The notes: generated from the sequence alone by a model not told the origin. DNA of 64,000 nt from an uncultured Phycicoccus sp. (GCF_947495705.1 NZ_CANLZR010000001.1:558001-622000), one strand, 5' to 3'; numbered from the stretch's first letter, positions 1 through 9,017 are shown. Translations and numbers: made by a program.

Positions 1-2
1 AG

Positions 3-1583
3 GAACTCGCAGAGGACGTCGAGGAGGACGCGCTGACCCTCGCGGTGCTGGGGGCCCGCCGCGCGATTCTCTGCTTCATCACCGGGCGCGGCGAGACGAG
101 TGGGGATCTCGCCCGCCCTCTGGCGCTCAGCGCGTTCCGGCCGGGCTCGTGGCAACGGCTCTACGTCGTCGCGGAGTACGTGCACATCCTCACCTGGGAG
201 GGACGGGCCGCCCTCGCGGCTGCGGCCCTCGCCGAGGTCGAGGCGCTGCTGTCCGCAGCAGCCGACGGCGTACCCGTCGACGCGGGGGAGCGGCGGGGCG
301 AGGACCGGGCGCGGGCGTACGGGCTGGCAGCGGTGGCGATGTACGCAAACTTGTCGGACGCCGTTTCCGGTCACGAAGCGGGGCGGGTGGCGGCAGACGC
401 GGCCGCGGCCTGTGGCGACGGCTTCACTCTTCTCGACGCGGCGTTCTGGGAGGCCAACTCCCTCGCCACGCGGTCGCGGGCCTGGCTCGAGGCGATGGAG
501 CAGAGACGACGGCAGATGCTGGAGCTGCGCATCGCCCACCCGTACGTCGCGTGGCTGTGTGCGTCCCAGGCGCACACGGCACTGCATCTCGGCGAGGTTC
601 GGCTGTGTGCTGACCGGCTCCGGGTGGCGCTCGGTTCCGACCCCGGTCCGTCGGGCGACTTCTCGGCCCGGCTCACCGCTGCCCTGCTCGCAGCCGGCCA
701 GGGCCGGCAGCGGGAGGCCGAGGCGCACCTCGCCCGTGCCGACGAGCTCCTCAAGGGAGGGCGGCCGGCGCCGGCCTTCATCTACGAGAGGGTCCTGGCG
801 ACGGTGCTGTTGTCCGCGGGTGATGACGAGGGCGCCGTGGCCGCGGCACTCGACGGGCTGGATCCCGAGCAGATCCTGCCAACGGACTGCGAGTGGCTCG
901 TGCCCATCGCGGCACGAGGTCTGGCCGACCTCGTCTGCGGAGCCCGCGATGCCGGTCAGGATCCGGGCCCGTACCTGCGCCGGATCGACGAGCTCCGGGC
1001 GCGGTTCCCGCAGGTCGCACGGGACGTCGGCGAGATCACCGAGTTCTACCGTTCCGAGCTCGACGCCCTCGACGCGTGGTACGCCGCCGAGGTCGCGCGG
1101 GCCCGCCTCGCGGACGACGCACCTCGCTGCTGGTGCGCAGCGGTCGACCTGCTCGCGGCGGCGGAGCGGCCCTGGGAGGAGGCGTACGCGTCGTGGCGGG
1201 CGGGGGAGGCGCTGCTGCGGCGTGGTGACGCCGACGGACGTCGCCAGGCTGCGGCGGTGCTGCGGCGGGGGCACGGGATCGCGGTGCGGCTGGAGGCAGC
1301 GCCGACGCGAGGGGCGATCGAGGCGCTCGCGCGGTCGGCGCGTATCTCGTTGGCCGTCGTGACCGGGCCGGATGACTCGCCGCCCGGGATGCGGCTGACC
1401 CCGCGTGAGCGGGAGATCCTGGCGTACGTCGTCGCCGGGCGGACCTACGCCGAGATCGCCGGCGCGCTCTTCCTCAGCGAGAAGACGGTGAGCTCGCACA
1501 TCTCGAACATGCTGCGCAAGACGCGGAGCGCGAACCGCATCGAGCTCGCCGCCTGGGCGTCCCGGCAGGAGTCGGCCTTGTGA
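3..1583 (+). CDS. LuxR-family transcriptional regulator, 5' end cut by window
   Basis: The frame is open from the first complete codon at the window edge, so the true start lies upstream and at least 527 residues are visible. The last 65 residues form a LuxR/FixJ helix-turn-helix (LTPREREIL, then TYAEIAGALFLSEKTVSSHI and NMLRKT), which binds DNA. The long Ala/Arg/Leu-rich helical region before it looks like the TPR-like sensor part of large LAL-type regulators, whose N-terminal ATPase would be off-window. No Walker motif is visible here. Its target is unknown. The next gene converges from the other strand after about 30 bp. Confidence 0.85.
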   Translation, partial: ELAEDVEEDALTLAVLGARRAILCFITGRGETSGDLARPLALSAFRPGSWQRLYVVAEYVHILTWEGRAALAAAALAEVEALLSAAADGVPVDAGERRGEDRARAYGLAAVAMYANLSDAVSGHEAGRVAADAAAACGDGFTLLDAAFWEANSLATRSRAWLEAMEQRRRQMLELRIAHPYVAWLCASQAHTALHLGEVRLCADRLRVALGSDPGPSGDFSARLTAALLAAGQGRQREAEAHLARADELLKGGRPAPAFIYERVLATVLLSAGDDEGAVAAALDGLDPEQILPTDCEWLVPIAARGLADLVCGARDAGQDPGPYLRRIDELRARFPQVARDVGEITEFYRSELDALDAWYAAEVARARLADDAPRCWCAAVDLLAAAERPWEEAYASWRAGEALLRRGDADGRRQAAAVLRRGHGIAVRLEAAPTRGAIEALARSARISLAVVTGPDDSPPGMRLTPREREILAYVVAGRTYAEIAGALFLSEKTVSSHISNMLRKTRSANRIELAAWASRQESAL

Positions 1584-1614
1584 CGAGGCCGAGGTGAGGC
1601 GTCTCCGCGGTGGG

Positions 1615-2400
1615 TCAGGTCTGCGCAGCCGCCCCGGCGGGCACGTCCTCGAGGGGGGTGCCTGGGGCGTGCCGGGCCACGGCGGTGGTGAGCGCGGCGA
1701 GCCGGGCCGGGTCGAGCTCCGTCAGCGGCCGGGTCAGCAGGCGCGTGCCGAACGCGGTGGCGGGATCGGTGGTCGGCTCCACTCCGGGGTCGGGCGGGTG
1801 CGGCCAGCGGTGGGGGAGCGGCCGGCGCAGGCGGACGCCGAGGTGGGCGAGCCCGGCGACGGCGGCCACCGGCACGCGGACGTGGAGGAGCGCCGCGACG
1901 TCGCGCCACGGCACGAGGTCGATCGGTGCCTGCGCGGAGCGGGCGGCCACGACGCGGGTGCGCGGCGCGGCCGGGTCGTAGTCCGGGGGGAAGGCGAGGG
2001 CGACCCCCGCGGGCCCGACGGCGAGCAGCGGGGTGCCCGAGATCCGGAGCGCCGTGTCGACGAAGACGGCGAACAGCGCGAGCAGGATGAAGCCCCGGCC
2101 GGCGAGCAGGTCGAGACCCCCGCCGCGGAGCGCGGAGCCGACCAGGTCGACGAGCTGGGTGAGCAGGGCGGCGAGCAACGCCAGCGCGGCCGCGGCCGTG
2201 CCCCAGCCCGCGGGGCGCGTCGAGCGGACGAGCACCGACCCCGGCCCGCCCGCGACGGCCAGCAGCCGGGCCCCCAGGCGGTCGCTGCCGTCGAGGGGGC
2301 GCAGCGCGAGGTCGTGCAGGTCGGCGAGCCGACGCCGCAGCCCCGCCGTCGGGTCGTCGAGGAAGCCGGTCCCCGGCAGGGCCGGGTGGCGCTGGGTCAT
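1615..2400 (-). CDS. Hypothetical membrane protein
   Basis: A 261-residue protein of unknown function. Two or three hydrophobic segments lie near residues 66-90, 97-116 and 120-137, between a soluble N-terminal part and an Ala/Pro/Arg-rich C-terminal half. The start at 2400 has a purine-rich Shine-Dalgarno stretch (GGAGAGGGA) just upstream on the minus strand. It is convergent with the LuxR gene and has its own promoter region next to the repeat array at 2547-2780. I recognise no family. The call as a real gene rests on reading-frame length, RBS and the hydrophobic pattern. Confidence 0.6.
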   Translation of the reverse strand: MTQRHPALPGTGFLDDPTAGLRRRLADLHDLALRPLDGSDRLGARLLAVAGGPGSVLVRSTRPAGWGTAAAALALLAALLTQLVDLVGSALRGGGLDLLAGRGFILLALFAVFVDTALRISGTPLLAVGPAGVALAFPPDYDPAAPRTRVVAARSAQAPIDLVPWRDVAALLHVRVPVAAVAGLAHLGVRLRRPLPHRWPHPPDPGVEPTTDPATAFGTRLLTRPLTELDPARLAALTTAVARHAPGTPLEDVPAGAAAQT

Positions 2401-2546
2401 CGCGTCCCTCTCCGGGTAGTCGTCAGGCTCCCGGCCGGTCGTCGCCAGGGGCGTGGTGCTGGGGTGGTTGGGAAGTCCCTGTGGTGCCCCACGGATGATG
2501 CCCGGCCGCAGGCGTCCCCCGCTGCCAAATGGCCTCCCGCGATTCG

Positions 2547-2780
2547 CTCCGGAACCCGGAGGTATCCCTCCGAATCCGGAGGGATGGCCTGGAGCTACCT
2601 CCGGAACCCGGAGGTATCCCTCCGATTCCGGCCGGAATGCCCAGGCATTCTCCGGAACCCGGAGGTATCTCTCCGATTCCGGAGGGATCGCCCCAACTCC
2701 TCCGGAACCCGGAGGTATTGCTCCGGACCCGGATGAAAACGCCTCCGACTCCTCCGCTTCCGGAGGGATACCTCCGCTTG
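2547..2780. repeat. 51-bp direct repeat array built of hairpin units
   Basis: A 19-base unit (CTCCGGAACCCGGAGGTAT) occurs four times, at 2547, 2599, 2650 and 2700, a period of 50-52 bp. Each unit contains a perfect 6-bp inverted repeat (CTCCGG/CCGGAG with a 3-nt loop). In copies 1 and 3 it is followed by a second inverted repeat (ATCCCTCCG/CGGAGGGAT and a TCTCC variant). Degenerate copies continue to about 2780. The translated frames are low-complexity Pro/Gly/Arg and I see no coding potential. The array fills the intergenic region between a leftward and a rightward gene. Confidence 0.8.
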
Positions 2781-3050
2781 GCGGAACGTTTGCGGGACCT
2801 GTATATGACCGGCCCGGCTAGGAGCCGACCCAGGCCACGGCCATGCCCGGCCCGGGCGGCGAGCCGAGGCCCTCGCGAAGGTCGGCGAATGGCTCCACCG
2901 GGCCATTTACCGCGCCATTCCTACGCTCCTACGCTCGACGGATCGCCCTCGCGATCCCGGACGCGAAGGTGCCTCCGGGGTGAGGCACCAGTTCACCCTG
3001 GCGAGATTCGCCGCCCTCGGGGCAGGCGACCAGGGTGAAGGGCCGTTCCG
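2781..3050. other. Intergenic region before the membrane protein/CHAP pair
   Basis: No convincing gene is seen. It should hold the promoter of the downstream pair, but I could not assign -35/-10 boxes with confidence. The region before the start at 3051 has only a weak purine-rich stretch (GGTGAAGGG). Confidence 0.4.
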
Positions 3051-4415
3051 ATGCCGAACCAAAGGTCCGCTGGCGTCCACGTCGGTCATCCGCGCAAGCG
3101 CATCTGGGTCCAGCACGTCGCCGTCGAGACCGACAAGCTCGAGATGCGGGTGCAGGCGGCTCGTGCCCGGGGCACTCTGACCGAGTCCCAGGAGGTCCTC
3201 GCCCAGGGTGTGTGCGACTCGATCCGCAAGGCCAGGCTCGCCGCGTTCCGGGACGACCCGATCCCCAACCGGTTGGCGAACTGGTGGCGGGGCACCCTCG
3301 TCGAGGCGGCGTACCGGCGGATGCACACCGCGCGGGCCCAGCTGTTCGACCTCCTCGAGGAGGACGAGCTGATCGCCGAGGTCCCGCTCGTCGTCGCCCG
3401 GGCCAACGCCACCCTGAACCGGGACGACCCGCGCCGGGTCACGGTCGCCGAGCTGCTCGCGGACACTCCCGGCGTCCGGCGGGCCCGGCTGCGGCGCCTC
3501 GTGGGGGACAGCTACGAACAGCTCGACCTCGAGCACGCGCAGCTGCGCAGCTTCCGCAACATCCTCCTCAGCTCCGCCACGTTCCTCACGCTCATCGTCA
3601 TCGGCACCCTCGCCTTCGTCGCGGTCAACCCTCACCTCATGCCGCTCTGCTTCGACGCCGCGACGCCGAGCTGCCCGACGAGCATGGGGGAGGGGATCGC
3701 CACGCCCCGCGGTGCCGACATCCTCATCGTCGCGGTCCTCGGGGCGCTCGGCGGCGCGCTCGCCGCCACCCTGTCGATCCGCAACCTCAAGGGCACCTCG
3801 ACCCCGTACGACGTGCCCGTCGCGCTCGCCGCCCTCAAGGTCCCCCTGGGCGCGCTGACCGCCATCCTCGGGCTCGTGGCCGTCCAGGGCGAGTTCATCC
3901 CCGGCCTGAGCGAGCTCGACTCGCAGGGGCAGATCCTGGCCTACGCCCTCGTCTTCGGCTTCGCACAGCAGGCCCTGTCGCGGCTGCTCGACCAGCAGGC
4001 CCAGACCCTCCTCGAAGGCCTGCCCGGAGGTACGAACGTCGCGCCGGCGCCCAGCGCCCACGACAGCCTCGCGCCGGCAGGCGGAGGGGCGCTCGCGCCG
4101 ACGACTCCAGCCACACCCCCGGCGCCCGGTCCCGGCGACGGCGGCGACGAGGAGACCGACGACGAGATGGTCCCCGCCGTCAGCGCAGCCGCCGACCGGC
4201 CGACCGAGGAGCCGGACTCGGCGACCCAGCAGGACCAGCTGAACCTGCTGGAGGACACCGGCAACGACCGGCAGGACATGACCGAGGACGAGGAGGCCGA
4301 GCTCCTCGAGGCCGAGTTCGGGCCTCCCGACGACGACGGCATCTACGGCGCGCCACCGGCCGCGCCCGAGCAGCCGGGGAGGGCCCCGGCCGGCACCGCA
4401 CCAGGAGGCCCGTGA
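3051..4415 (+). CDS. Membrane protein with long acidic C-terminal tail, unknown function
   Basis: A 454-residue protein of no recognised family. Residues 1-168 are charged and helical. Four hydrophobic segments follow at about 170-192, 222-242, 256-278 and 294-312. The last 140 residues are disordered-looking, rich in Pro, Ala, Asp and Glu. Two cysteines (C200, C208) sit in the loop after the first membrane segment. The stop codon overlaps the next start by one base (TGATG), so the downstream CHAP hydrolase is probably translationally coupled. The pairing suggests a membrane partner or export/anchor factor for that hydrolase, which is inference. Confidence 0.7.
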   Translation: MPNQRSAGVHVGHPRKRIWVQHVAVETDKLEMRVQAARARGTLTESQEVLAQGVCDSIRKARLAAFRDDPIPNRLANWWRGTLVEAAYRRMHTARAQLFDLLEEDELIAEVPLVVARANATLNRDDPRRVTVAELLADTPGVRRARLRRLVGDSYEQLDLEHAQLRSFRNILLSSATFLTLIVIGTLAFVAVNPHLMPLCFDAATPSCPTSMGEGIATPRGADILIVAVLGALGGALAATLSIRNLKGTSTPYDVPVALAALKVPLGALTAILGLVAVQGEFIPGLSELDSQGQILAYALVFGFAQQALSRLLDQQAQTLLEGLPGGTNVAPAPSAHDSLAPAGGGALAPTTPATPPAPGPGDGGDEETDDEMVPAVSAAADRPTEEPDSATQQDQLNLLEDTGNDRQDMTEDEEAELLEAEFGPPDDDGIYGAPPAAPEQPGRAPAGTAPGGP

Positions 4416-5200
4416 TGTCCGACGTGGACGACATGATCGCCGCCGCCGAGCGGTTCCTCGGCACGAGCGGGCGGCCGAACGCGATCACCCGCTGGTACGC
4501 CGAGCGCAACGGCTCGGAGTTCAGCCGCGCCCCGTGGTGCGACATGAGCATCACCCTGTGGGCCAACCGGTCCGCGAACGCCGACGTCGTGTGCTTCGGC
4601 CGTGACTACGCCTACACCGTCTGGCACGCCCAGCGGTTCGCGACCGAGGGGCAGTGGCACGTCGACGTCGCCGGCATCCGACGCGGCGACATCGTCTTCT
4701 TCGACTGGGGCGAGACCAACCGGATCGGCCGCATCGACCACGTCGGCATCGTCACCGGCGTGCGGGACGGCGTCGTCTACACGATCGAGGGCAACACCCG
4801 GGACGGGTGCCGGCGGCGGGCGCGGTTCGCGTCGACCATCGTCGGCTACGGCCGTCCCGAGTACGGCCGCGGCCGGAGCGCGGAGGGCGGCAAGGGCGCG
4901 GGCGGGGACGCTCCCGCCACGGGCCGCGGCAGCCTCGCCCCGCCCGGGGTGCCGACGCTGCGCCGCGGCAGCGCCGGGACCCTCGTCAGGCAGCTCCAGC
5001 GGTGCCTCAACGTCGTCCAGAGCAGCGGTCTCGCCGTCGACGGCCGGTTCGGCCCGTTGACGACGGGGGCCGTCAAGACCTTCCAGAACCGCACCCGAGG
5101 GCTGGTCGTCGACGGCCGGTACGGGCCCGCGACGGCGGGGAAGATGCGGGTCGCCCGCACCAGGCTGCGGGACGACCGGCGCGGCGGTGCCAAGACCTAG
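4415..5200 (+). CDS. CHAP-domain peptidoglycan hydrolase with peptidoglycan-binding domain
   Basis: A 261-residue protein. Residues 20-145 form a CHAP (NlpC/P60-like) amidase/endopeptidase domain: catalytic cysteine C42 in APWCDMSITLW, histidine H109 in RIDHVGIV, and the polar IEGN at 124-127. Residues 157-225 form a PG_binding_1 repeat (LRRGSAGTLVRQLQ, VDGRFGPLT, VDGRYGPAT). The start at 4415 overlaps the previous stop and follows an AGGAGG Shine-Dalgarno. No signal peptide or membrane segment is present, so how it reaches the wall is open: the coupled membrane protein, lysis or a non-classical route are options. It resembles both phage-type lysins and cell-wall remodelling enzymes. Confidence 0.85.
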   Translation: MSDVDDMIAAAERFLGTSGRPNAITRWYAERNGSEFSRAPWCDMSITLWANRSANADVVCFGRDYAYTVWHAQRFATEGQWHVDVAGIRRGDIVFFDWGETNRIGRIDHVGIVTGVRDGVVYTIEGNTRDGCRRRARFASTIVGYGRPEYGRGRSAEGGKGAGGDAPATGRGSLAPPGVPTLRRGSAGTLVRQLQRCLNVVQSSGLAVDGRFGPLTTGAVKTFQNRTRGLVVDGRYGPATAGKMRVARTRLRDDRRGGAKT

Positions 5201-5363
5201 ATCTGGTGCCCCAGACGTCACACGAGTCCCACAGGTGGTGCTCCGACACGCCGCGCAGGCCGCTTCCAACCCCGTCACACCCCCGCTGACCTGCGGAAAC
5301 AGCCGAACGGACGATCTTTGCCCCCACCTGCTTGCGTCGCAGGTCACACGGGAGGCATGATGG

Positions 5364-5379
5364 CCACAACATCTAGTGG
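5364..5379 (+). promoter_or_regulatory. Candidate NrdR box
   Basis: The 16-mer CCACAACATCTAGTGG matches the palindromic NrdR-box consensus (ACACwATATaTwGTGT) at 12 positions and lies 109 bp upstream of the nrdR start. Autoregulation of nrdR and control of linked nrd genes through such boxes is well known for the family. A second copy of similar quality at the usual spacing is not clear; the nearest candidate is degenerate, around 5399-5414. Confidence 0.65.
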
Positions 5380-5405
5380 TTACACCGTTGTAGTTCGTCC
5401 ACATG

Positions 5406-5469
5406 TTGTGCACAAGAAACAACGGTCGTCCACAGGTTGTTCACACCACAGTCCACCGATTCGTCCACA
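5406..5469 (+). promoter_or_regulatory. Cluster of four DnaA-box-like 9-mers upstream of nrdR-nrdJ
   Basis: Four 9-mers in the same orientation each differ by one base from the actinobacterial DnaA box TTGTCCACA: TTGTGCACA (5406-5414), TCGTCCACA (5426-5434), TTGTTCACA (5437-5445) and TCGTCCACA (5461-5469). They lie between the NrdR-box candidate and the nrdR start. DnaA control of ribonucleotide reductase genes is known in E. coli; binding here is inference. Confidence 0.5.
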
Positions 5470-5487
5470 GGGGGAGGAGCGCCCGCC

Positions 5488-5985
5488 ATGCACTGTCCGT
5501 TCTGCCGGCACACCGACTCCCGGGTCATGGACTCCCGCACCACCGACGACGGCTCCTCCATCCGGCGCCGTCGCCAGTGCCCCGAGTGCGGCCGGCGCTT
5601 CACCACGGTCGAGACCGCGAGCCTGAGCGTCGTCAAGCGCTCCGGCGCCACCGAGCCGTTCAGCCGCGCCAAGGTCCTCGTCGGCGTCCGCAAGGCCTGC
5701 CAGGGCCGCCCGGTCACCGAGGACGACCTCGCCATCCTCGCCCAGAAGGTCGAGGAGACCATCCGCAGCGCCGGCTCCGCCGAGATCGACGCCCACGAGG
5801 TCGGCCTCGCCGTCCTCGAGCCGTTGCGCGAGCTCGACGAGGTCGCGTACCTGCGCTTCGCGAGCGTCTACCAGGCCTTCGACTCCCTCGAGGACTTCGA
5901 GTCGGCCATCACCCTCCTGCGCGCCGAACAGGACGCGACCGCGCAGGAACCGCAGGCCACCGCGCCTGTCGGACCCCAGCAGTAG
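5488..5985 (+). CDS. nrdR: Transcriptional repressor NrdR
   Basis: A 165-residue repressor of ribonucleotide reductase genes that senses ATP/dATP. Residues 3-34 form the zinc ribbon (C3, C6, C31, C34 in CPFC and CPECGRRF). Residues about 47-137 form the ATP-cone ([16 protein letters not shown] onward). The start at 5488 gives the invariant M-x-CPFC N-terminus and has GGGGAGGAG eight bases upstream, whereas the longer frame from 5437 would add residues not found in the family. It sits directly upstream of nrdJ (58-bp gap), the usual actinobacterial arrangement, and is probably autoregulated through the box at 5364-5379. Confidence 0.96.
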   Translation: MHCPFCRHTDSRVMDSRTTDDGSSIRRRRQCPECGRRFTTVETASLSVVKRSGATEPFSRAKVLVGVRKACQGRPVTEDDLAILAQKVEETIRSAGSAEIDAHEVGLAVLEPLRELDEVAYLRFASVYQAFDSLEDFESAITLLRAEQDATAQEPQATAPVGPQQ

Positions 5986-6043
5986 AACTAGAACCACCAG
6001 GTCACCACCGCCCCGACAGAGGGGGCAGAAGAGAGGGATTCGC

Positions 6044-9004
6044 ATGACCGAGACCGCCGGAGCACGTGCAGGTGCCCGTAAGGCCCCCAAGGACAAGGGG
6101 GTGAAGATCGAGCGGATCTACACCACGCCGGGCGTCCACCCGTACGACGAGGTGACCTGGGAGAAGCGCGACGTCGTCCAGCAGAACTGGAAGACCGGCG
6201 AGACGATCTTCGAGCAGCGCGGGGTCGAGTTCCCCGACTTCTGGAGCGTCAACGCCTCCACCATCGTCACGACCAAGTACTTCCGTGGCGCCGTCGGTAC
6301 CGAGGCGCGCGAGACCGGGCTCAAGCAGCTCATCGACCGCGTCGTCCTCACCTACGTCAAGGCCGGCAAGGACCACGGGTACTTCGGCAGCCCCGACGAC
6401 GCCGAGATCTTCGAGCACGAGCTGACGTACGCCCTGCTGCACCAGGTGTTCAGCTTCAACTCGCCGGTCTGGTTCAACGTCGGCACCGCGAGCCCCCAGC
6501 AGGTCAGCGCCTGCTTCATCCTCTCGGTCGACGACTCGATGGACTCCATCCTCAACTGGTACAAGGAGGAGGGCTTCATCTTCAAGGGCGGCTCAGGCGC
6601 GGGCCTCAACCTCTCGCGCATCCGCTCCTCCAAGGAGCTGCTGTCCTCCGGCGGCACCGCCTCCGGCCCGGTCTCCTTCATGCGCGGCGCCGACGCGTCC
6701 GCGGGCACCATCAAGTCCGGTGGCGCCACCCGCCGCGCGGCGAAGATGGTCGTCCTCGACGTCGACCACCCCGACATCGTCGAGTTCGTCGAGACGAAGG
6801 CGCGCGAGGAGGACAAGATCCGCGCGCTGCGCGACGCCGGCTTCGACATGGACCTCGGCGGCAAGGACATCACCTCCGTCCAGTACCAGAACGCCAACAA
6901 CTCCGTCCGGGTCACCGACGCCTTCATGCGTGCGGTCGAGGACGGCACCGAGTTCGGGCTCACCTCCCGCCAGGACGGCTCGGTCATCGAGACCGTCGAC
7001 GCCCGCGAGCTCATGGGCAAGATCGCCACCGCCGCGTGGGAGTGCGCCGACCCGGGCATCCAGTACGACGACACGATCAACGACTGGCACACCAACCCCG
7101 AGACCGGCCGCATCACCGCGTCCAACCCGTGCTCGGAGTACATGTCGCTCGACAACTCCTCGTGCAACCTCGCCTCGCTCAACCTCCTGAAGTTCCTCCG
7201 CGACGACGACACCTTCGACGCGGTCACCTTCGCCAAGGTCGTCGAGCTCGTCATCACTGCGATGGACATCTCCATCTGCTTCGCGGACTTCCCGACCGAG
7301 CCCATCGGCGACACCACCCGCGACTACCGCCAGCTCGGCATCGGCTACGCCAACCTCGGCGCGCTGCTCATGGCCACCGGCCACGGGTACGACTCCGACG
7401 GCGGCCGCGCGCTCGCCGCGTCCATCACCTCGCTGCTCACCGGCGCCGCGTACAAGCGCTCCGCCGAGATGGCCGCGGTCGTCGGCCCGTACGCCGGGTA
7501 CGCCCGCAACGCCGACGCCCACAAGCGGGTCATGCGCAAGCACGCAGCCGCCAACGACGCCGTGCGCACGCTGGGCACGATGGACAAGGACATCCACCGC
7601 GTCGCCACGAAGACGTGGGACGACGTCGTCAAGCTCGGCGAGAAGAACGGCTACCGCAACGCCCAGGCGTCGGTGCTCGCCCCCACCGGGACCATCGGCT
7701 TCATGATGGACTGCGACACCACCGGCATCGAGCCCGACTTCTCGCTCGTGAAGTTCAAGAAGCTCGTCGGTGGCGGCTCGATGCAGATCGTCAACCTCAC
7801 GATCCCGCGGGCCCTGCGCAAGCTGGGCTACACCGAGGAGACCGTCGAGGCGATCGTCGAGTTCATCGCCGACAAGGGTCACGTCATCGACGCGCCCGGT
7901 TTGAAGCCCGAGCACTACGAGGTCTTCGACACCGCGATGGGCGCGCGGGCCATCTCCCCGATGGGCCACGTCCGGATGATGGCGGCCACCCAGCCGTTCC
8001 TGTCCGGTGCCATCTCCAAGACGGTCAACCTGCCCGAGACGGCGTCGATCGAGGAGATCGAGGAGGTCTATGTCCAGGGCTGGAAGATGGGCCTGAAGGC
8101 GCTGGCCGTCTACCGCGACAACTGCAAGGTCGGCCAGCCGCTGTCCGACGGCGGCTCGACCGCCAAGGACGCCGCTGCCGACAAGGCCTCGGCCGCGGTC
8201 AAGGCCGCGCAGGGCGAGATCATCGAGAAGGTCATCTACCGGCCGACCCGCGAGCGGCTGCCGAAGCGTCGCGGCTCGCAGACCACGTCGTTCACCGTCG
8301 GTGGGGCCGAGGGCTACCTCACGGCCGGCACGTACGAGGACGGCCGTCTCGGCGAGGTGTTCCTGAAGTTCGGCAAGCAGGGCTCCACGCTCGCCGGCGT
8401 CATGGACGCCTTCTCGATCGTCACCTCGGTCGCGCTCCAGTACGGCGTGCCGCTCGAGACGTTCGTCGAGAAGTTCACGAACATGCGCTTCGAGCCGGCC
8501 GGCATGACCGACGACCCGGACGTGCGGATGGCGCAGTCGCTCATGGACTACGTGTTCCGCCGGCTGGCGCTGGACTACCTGGACTTCGACACCCGCTCGT
8601 TCATGGGGATCCACACGGCCGAGGAGCGGGCGCGCCAGCTCGAGACCGGCTCGTACGCCCCGGAGTCCTCGGACGAGTCCGACGAGGAGCTCGAGGGCGA
8701 GATCGAGTCGCTGTCCCAGGGCATCGGCGCCTCGGCGAAGAAGCACGAGGAGACGGCTGCCCCGGCGGCTGCCACCGAGGCCTCGGCCGACGCGCAGTCC
8801 GCGGCGACCACGGCGTCCGGCTCGGGTGCGGCGTCGGCGCGTGAGGTCTCCTCGGAGATCCACAGCTCGGCCGACCTCCTGGCCGCGTTCGGCAACTCCA
8901 AGGCCGCCGACGCCCCGATGTGCATGACCTGCGGGACCAAGATGCGCCCCGCCGGCTCCTGCTACGTCTGCGAAGGCTGCGGCAGCACCAGCGGCTGCAG
9001 CTGA
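6044..9004 (+). CDS. nrdJ: Vitamin B12-dependent (class II) ribonucleotide reductase
   Basis: A 986-residue adenosylcobalamin-dependent enzyme reducing ribonucleotides to deoxyribonucleotides. The core residues known from the family are all present: redox cysteines C157 (VSACFIL) and C374 (SSCNLASLN), the thiyl cysteine C363 with N361 and E365 (NPCSEY), and the phosphate-binding loop near LAPTGTIGFMMD. The C-terminus carries an acidic Ala/Ser-rich linker and a cysteine-rich tail (CMTCGTKM, CYVCEGCG) that probably re-reduces the active site. The start follows GAGAGGGA. It lies in the nrdR transcription unit and ends at a strong hairpin. I see no cobalamin riboswitch upstream. Confidence 0.96.
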   Translation: MTETAGARAGARKAPKDKGVKIERIYTTPGVHPYDEVTWEKRDVVQQNWKTGETIFEQRGVEFPDFWSVNASTIVTTKYFRGAVGTEARETGLKQLIDRVVLTYVKAGKDHGYFGSPDDAEIFEHELTYALLHQVFSFNSPVWFNVGTASPQQVSACFILSVDDSMDSILNWYKEEGFIFKGGSGAGLNLSRIRSSKELLSSGGTASGPVSFMRGADASAGTIKSGGATRRAAKMVVLDVDHPDIVEFVETKAREEDKIRALRDAGFDMDLGGKDITSVQYQNANNSVRVTDAFMRAVEDGTEFGLTSRQDGSVIETVDARELMGKIATAAWECADPGIQYDDTINDWHTNPETGRITASNPCSEYMSLDNSSCNLASLNLLKFLRDDDTFDAVTFAKVVELVITAMDISICFADFPTEPIGDTTRDYRQLGIGYANLGALLMATGHGYDSDGGRALAASITSLLTGAAYKRSAEMAAVVGPYAGYARNADAHKRVMRKHAAANDAVRTLGTMDKDIHRVATKTWDDVVKLGEKNGYRNAQASVLAPTGTIGFMMDCDTTGIEPDFSLVKFKKLVGGGSMQIVNLTIPRALRKLGYTEETVEAIVEFIADKGHVIDAPGLKPEHYEVFDTAMGARAISPMGHVRMMAATQPFLSGAISKTVNLPETASIEEIEEVYVQGWKMGLKALAVYRDNCKVGQPLSDGGSTAKDAAADKASAAVKAAQGEIIEKVIYRPTRERLPKRRGSQTTSFTVGGAEGYLTAGTYEDGRLGEVFLKFGKQGSTLAGVMDAFSIVTSVALQYGVPLETFVEKFTNMRFEPAGMTDDPDVRMAQSLMDYVFRRLALDYLDFDTRSFMGIHTAEERARQLETGSYAPESSDESDEELEGEIESLSQGIGASAKKHEETAAPAAATEASADAQSAATTASGSGAASAREVSSEIHSSADLLAAFGNSKAADAPMCMTCGTKMRPAGSCYVCEGCGSTSGCS

Positions 9005-9017
9005 CGCTCAGCGGCAC

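Noticed and set aside
2547-2780. CRISPR array
   Set aside because: Spacers between the repeats are themselves related hairpin sequence, only four copies occur, and no cas gene is present.
2453-3038. Plus-strand frames with repeated EPGGIPP-like peptides over the 51-bp array
   Set aside because: Low-complexity translation of DNA repeats; copies fall in different frames because spacings are 52, 51 and 50.
5986-6043. Cobalamin riboswitch upstream of nrdJ
   Set aside because: The nrdR-nrdJ gap is only 58 bp and shows no B12-box-like core.
6593-8863. Long minus-strand open frame opposite nrdJ
   Set aside because: It is an antisense shadow of a high-GC gene, rich in Arg, Gly, Leu and Val with no domain; nrdJ itself is certain.
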